Shown: positions 5,129-8,442 of the stretch, piece by piece | How the letters are laid out: each line of letters starts with the position of its first letter | Position numbering within the stretch: the stretch's first letter is position 1 | NCBI GenBank assembly: GCA_023412175.1 | Contig: JAEYOB010000563.1 | Span: 1 to 8,442 of the forward strand | From: Pseudomonadota bacterium | Lineage (GTDB): Bacteria > Pseudomonadota > Alphaproteobacteria > Azospirillales > Azospirillaceae | Length of the DNA stretch: 8,442 nucleotides | Reading direction: 5' to 3' | Translations under genes and position numbers: made by a program | Notes under the pieces: model-generated | Seen by the model: the letters and a program-made list of their open reading frames with translations, nothing else | What the model was told of the DNA's origin: nothing | Database searches by the model: none

Positions 5129-6346
5129 CTACGACACGTCCACCATCAGCTCCGTCGGGAACCCCCCGGCCGCCAGCCTGTCCACGATGGCCTGCACGTG
5201 GGTGCGGTCGCGTGTCTCCAGGATGACGTCGATCTCCGCCATCTTGACCGGCACGTCGTGGAACAGGCGCTGGTGGTAGACCTCGACGATGTTGGCGCCG
5301 GCCTCGCCGAGGATTCGCGTCGCCTTCGCCAGCGCCCCCGGCGCGTCGGTCAGCGAGATGCGCAGCCGCCCGATGCGGCCTTCCAGAACCAGCCCGCGCA
5401 TCAGCACCTGCGCCAGCAGCCGCGCGTCGATGTTGCCGCCCGACACGATCAGACCGACCCGCCGCCCCTGGAAACGCGCCGGCTCGGCTAGCACCGCGGC
5501 GAGCGCCGCCGCCCCTGCCCCCTCGGCGACCAGCTTCTGCACCGTGACCATGCGGAACACCGCGGCCTCCAGCGCCTCTTCCGACGCCAGCAGGATGTCG
5601 TCCACGTGCTGCGCCACCAGCGCCTGCGTCAGCTTGCCGGGCGCCTTGACCGCGATGCCCTCGGCGATGGTAACGCCGGAGCAGGCGATGGCCTCGCCGT
5701 GCAGCGCCTGCCGCATGGAGGGGTACATGGCGCACTCGACGCCGATCACCTGGATGTCCGGCTTAACCGCCTTGGCGGCCACGGCCATGCCGGCGATCAA
5801 TCCGCCGCCGCCCACCGGCACCAGCAGCGTGTCGAGGTCCGGCACCTGCTCCAGGAACTCCAGCGCCACCGTGCCCTGGCCGGCGATCACCTGCGGATCG
5901 TCGTAGGGGTGGACGAAGACCAGCCCCTCGCGCGCCGCCAATTCGTGGGCGTAGGCCTCGGCGTCGCTCAGGGTTTCGCCCTCCAGCACCACGCGGGCAC
6001 CGAAGCTCTCGGTCCGCTCGACCTTGGTGAAGGGGGTGAAGCCCGGCATGACGATGGTCGCCGTGATGCCCAGCTTGGCGGCGTGGCAGGCCACCGCCTG
6101 CGCGTGGTTGCCGGCCGACATGGCGATGACGCCGCGCTGGCGCTCGGCCTCCGACAGCGCCAGCAGCTTGTTGAGCGCGCCGCGCTCCTTGAAGGAGCCG
6201 GTGTGCTGCTGGTTCTCCAGCTTCAGGAACACCGAGCAGCCGGCCAGTTCGGACAGGCGCGGCGCCGCCTCGGCCGGGGTGACGGCGATGCGGCCGGACA
6301 GGCGCGACGCTGCGGTGCGGACATCCTCGGCGGTGACGGTGCTCAT
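5129..6346 (-). CDS. ilvA: Threonine ammonia-lyase (threonine dehydratase) with C-terminal ACT domain
   Basis: This is a 405-residue PLP fold-type II enzyme that deaminates L-threonine to 2-oxobutanoate and ammonia, the entry step to isoleucine or to threonine catabolism. Visible PLP features: Schiff-base Lys53 in TGSFKERGA, substrate loop SAGNHAQ (77-83), phosphate-binding GGGGLIAG (179-186), AEGAGAA (274-280), and SGGN (302-305) with Ser302 near the pyridine nitrogen. Residues ~327-400 form one ACT domain (LRISLTDAPGALAKATRIL), an allosteric amino-acid sensor. One ACT domain and this length fit the medium form, between the regulatory-domain-less TdcB type and the ~510-residue biosynthetic IlvA. 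The start at 6346 is fixed by GGAGG six nt upstream and by the 4-nt ATGA overlap with the preceding acylase gene, implying translational coupling. Serine is a likely alternative substrate; related serine/threonine dehydratases cannot be fully excluded. Confidence 0.95.
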   Translation of the reverse strand: MSTVTAEDVRTAASRLSGRIAVTPAEAAPRLSELAGCSVFLKLENQQHTGSFKERGALNKLLALSEAERQRGVIAMSAGNHAQAVACHAAKLGITATIVMPGFTPFTKVERTESFGARVVLEGETLSDAEAYAHELAAREGLVFVHPYDDPQVIAGQGTVALEFLEQVPDLDTLLVPVGGGGLIAGMAVAAKAVKPDIQVIGVECAMYPSMRQALHGEAIACSGVTIAEGIAVKAPGKLTQALVAQHVDDILLASEEALEAAVFRMVTVQKLVAEGAGAAALAAVLAEPARFQGRRVGLIVSGGNIDARLLAQVLMRGLVLEGRIGRLRISLTDAPGALAKATRILGEAGANIVEVYHQRLFHDVPVKMAEIDVILETRDRTHVQAIVDRLAAGGFPTELMVDVS

Positions 6347-8442
6347 GGACGGCCTCCAAAACTTGGCTTGAGCGAGAGAATCCGCGCGCCCGCCTTGACC
6401 AGCGCGTCGCGGTCGCCGGCCATGCGGACGCTTCCGCCGTCGCGCCAGCGCCCGACGAAGTCACCCCAGTGCGGCGACAGCGGGTTGCCCGATTGCCCGG
6501 TGGAAATCACGTAGCGCGAATTGCCGAGGTCCGCCAAGTCATAGACCGCGCGGAAGCCCGCGCCATGCACATGCGCGTAGGGCGCCGCGGGGTCGGAAAA
6601 GCGGGTGGTGCCGCGGTTGACGGTGAAGCTGTCGCCATCCGTCTCCACCGCCAGGGTAAACCACGGCCCGATCAGCGGCAGGCGGCTGAGCAAAGGATGC
6701 GGCATGGGGGCAATATGCTCCGCCCCCCAACGCCACGCCGACAGCGTCGGGCCGTGCCGCTGCGACAGCTCGGCCAGCGCGGCGTCCAGCGACGCGCGCA
6801 GCGTGTCGGCGCAGGTTTCCGCCTGGGACGTGCGAACGTCGTCGCACCACGCCGGGCGGACGGTGAGCGCGTGCTTCACGGTCAGCGTCTGCTGCCAGAA
6901 CGCCTCGCCGAACAGCGTTCCCAGCTCGTCGGCGAACAGCGCGCGGTTGAGCGCGCGAAACCACGCGGCGAAGATCAGCGGCTCCGGCCGGGTCCGGTCC
7001 ATGCGGCCGTCCCACGCCTTGAGCATCCCCACCGCCTCCGCCGCCATGCCGCCGGGCAGCGGCACCACGGTCATCAGAGGCAGCAGCTCCCTGGCCACCA
7101 GCGACGTCACGTCGAGTTGCTGCGCCGCCACCTCGTCCACGGTGAAGGTGCCGCCGCCCAGCATCTGCTGGATGCGGGCGGCGCGCAACGGTTCCGGCCA
7201 GTGCGCCGCCAGCAGGTACGGATAGCCCGGCCCGACCACCGCGTTGTTGGCGTTGACCACCTGCCCGGAGGGGGGGTTGACGGTCTGCGGCAGCGCCTCG
7301 AAGGGAATGAAGCCGGTCCAGTCGTACTCGCCGTCCCACCCCGGCACCGGCAGCGTGCCGTCGCCCTTGCGCCGCACCGGGGCGAGACCTGGCACGATGA
7401 AGCCCACGGCGCCCGCGGTGTCGGCATAGACCACGTTCTGCTGCGGCGTCACGTGCGCCGCCAGGGCCGCGCGCACCTCGGCCGCCGAACGGGCGTGGTT
7501 CAGGCGGTACAGGGCGTCCGCCGTGGTGTCCGGCTCGCGCAGCCCCGCCCAGGCCAGCGCCAGCACGTGGCCGGGCGCCGCGCCGTCCATGCCCTCCAGC
7601 CCGGTGAGCACCGGGCCGTGCCGCGTCTCGCGCACGGTCAGCACCTCTTCCGGCTTGCCGGCGACCTTGATGATCTCCGTCCGGGTGGTGAAGGGTTCAC
7701 TCCCCTTCGGCGTCAGGACGCGGGTCGGATCCTGCGGATCGACGCGCTCGACGAACAGGTCCTGGACGTCGCTGTGGGTGTTGGTGAAGCCCCAGGCGAC
7801 CTGACCGTTGTGCCCCAGCGCGTGGAACGGCATCCCCGGCGCGGTGGCCCCGGCGATCGAATGCGTCGGCGTGACGATGCGCGCCAGATACCAGAGCACC
7901 GGCGCCTCCAGCCCCAGGTGCGGGTCGTTGGCGAGGATCGGCTTGCCCGTCGCGGTGCGGCTGCCGGCCAGCACCCACTCGTTGGAGGCCAGATCGAAGC
8001 CGAGCGGCGGCGGCAGCGCCTCTTCCGCCTTGTCGTAGCGCAGGTCGGTCAGTTCCGCCGCCAGCGTGACCGGCGAGCCCGGCGGATCATCGGGGTAGAG
8101 GTCGCGCACCTGCTGCACGCTGAGCGTCTGCACCAGCCGCGCGCGGGCCAACTCCTCCCGGTAGTTGCCGGCGAGCTGCAGGGCCATCAGCTTGCCCCAG
8201 ACCAGACTGTCGGCCGGCTTCCACGGCTCTGGTTCGTGGCGCAGCAGTTGGAACTCGATGGGCAGAGCCTCGGGGCGGCTGGCGATGTAGGCGTTGACGC
8301 CCTTGGCATAGGCGTCCAGCGCCCGTCTGGCCTCCGCCGACAGCAGCCTGTAGCTCTCCTGGGCGTGGCGGTAGAAGCCCAGCGTCCGCGTCAGCCGGTC
8401 GAGGCGCAGCGTCGAGTCGCCGAAGCGCGTGCCGAACAGCTC
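6343..8442 (-). CDS. Penicillin acylase family N-terminal-nucleophile hydrolase (5' end outside window)
   Basis: The frame is open to the right edge, giving 699 residues. The Met at 8187 is internal, because coding similarity continues upstream (for example LDAYAKGVNAYIA and EPEPWKPADSLVW, typical of the family). These enzymes are exported as a precursor, cleave themselves into alpha and beta chains, and hydrolyse amide bonds of acylated compounds. The autoproteolysis site and nucleophile are seen in LASNEWVLAG: the Ser codon is at 7984-7986 (residue 153 of the fragment) and would start the beta chain. PGMPFHALGHNGQVAWGFTN follows, then PQQNVVYAD with the oxyanion-hole Asn (fragment residue 336), and VNANN (396-400). 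About 90 N-terminal residues including the signal peptide are missing. The natural substrate is unknown: beta-lactam side chains, N-acyl-homoserine lactones and other N-acyl amides are all handled in this family. Its stop overlaps the threonine ammonia-lyase start as ATGA, so the two form an operon. Confidence 0.93.
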   Translation of the reverse strand, partial: ELFGTRFGDSTLRLDRLTRTLGFYRHAQESYRLLSAEARRALDAYAKGVNAYIASRPEALPIEFQLLRHEPEPWKPADSLVWGKLMALQLAGNYREELARARLVQTLSVQQVRDLYPDDPPGSPVTLAAELTDLRYDKAEEALPPPLGFDLASNEWVLAGSRTATGKPILANDPHLGLEAPVLWYLARIVTPTHSIAGATAPGMPFHALGHNGQVAWGFTNTHSDVQDLFVERVDPQDPTRVLTPKGSEPFTTRTEIIKVAGKPEEVLTVRETRHGPVLTGLEGMDGAAPGHVLALAWAGLREPDTTADALYRLNHARSAAEVRAALAAHVTPQQNVVYADTAGAVGFIVPGLAPVRRKGDGTLPVPGWDGEYDWTGFIPFEALPQTVNPPSGQVVNANNAVVGPGYPYLLAAHWPEPLRAARIQQMLGGGTFTVDEVAAQQLDVTSLVARELLPLMTVVPLPGGMAAEAVGMLKAWDGRMDRTRPEPLIFAAWFRALNRALFADELGTLFGEAFWQQTLTVKHALTVRPAWCDDVRTSQAETCADTLRASLDAALAELSQRHGPTLSAWRWGAEHIAPMPHPLLSRLPLIGPWFTLAVETDGDSFTVNRGTTRFSDPAAPYAHVHGAGFRAVYDLADLGNSRYVISTGQSGNPLSPHWGDFVGRWRDGGSVRMAGDRDALVKAGARILSLKPSFGGRP
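6351..6355 (-). promoter_or_regulatory. Ribosome binding site of ilvA inside the acylase gene end
   Basis: On the minus strand GGAGG lies a few nt before the ilvA ATG (6346), within the last codons of the acylase gene (KPSFGGRP). Together with the ATGA overlap it fixes the ilvA start and points to coupled translation of the two genes. Confidence 0.75.

Noticed and set aside
4773..5735. Long minus-strand frame spanning the flavin reductase and threonine ammonia-lyase genes
   Set aside because: An Arg/Gly/Ala-rich shadow that crosses two well-supported genes in other frames.
8185..8187. ATG at 8187 as the start of the acylase gene
   Set aside because: The frame stays open to the window edge with family-like sequence, and a start here would remove the alpha-chain N-terminus and the export signal.

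Overview
The window looks like a chromosomal or chromid segment of a high-GC alphaproteobacterium of the Rhodospirillales, most likely Azospirillum or a close relative. The main genes run at roughly 65-70 % GC with strong G/C third-position bias. The MotB protein has the alphaproteobacterial N-terminus (Lys run, then Gly/His-rich stretch, then the AYADF helix), and a perfect CtrA-type box lies upstream of it. The genus is inferred from family resemblance, not from a search.

Layout: (1) 1-209, minus, the 5' end of a secreted protein that probably carries Sel1-like repeats, cut by the window edge. (2) 432-1928, plus, an NAD(P)-dependent aldehyde dehydrogenase of unassigned substrate, closed by a near-ideal intrinsic terminator (1973-1996) shared with the convergent gene. 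(3) 2008-2598, minus, an exported outer-membrane beta-barrel protein resembling PagL-like lipid A deacylases. (4) 2599-3375, a lower-GC stretch (about 53-58 % in sampled lines) holding only one plausible small gene, an 82-residue membrane protein at 2890-3138. It is bracketed by an imperfect 18-19 nt direct repeat and contains several palindromes. (5) 3376-4425, minus, a flagellar stator protein MotB without a neighbouring motA. (6) 4426-4621, a divergent regulatory region with the CtrA box and a tandem 13-mer. (7) 4622-5101, plus, a short-chain flavin reductase. (8) 5129-6346 and 6343-8442, both minus, form a translationally coupled pair: a penicillin-acylase-family Ntn hydrolase (5' end beyond the window) followed by threonine ammonia-lyase with a C-terminal ACT domain, overlapping by ATGA.

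Most genes appear to be independent single-gene units arranged convergently or divergently; only the acylase-threonine ammonia-lyase pair is clearly an operon. No RNA gene, CRISPR array, transposase, phage gene or defence system is visible. I found no compelling undescribed multi-gene system. The most informative signals are the CtrA box at motB, the low-GC island with its flanking repeat and small membrane ORF, the 16-bp perfect inverted repeat inside the Sel1-like gene, and the coupled acylase/threonine ammonia-lyase pair.
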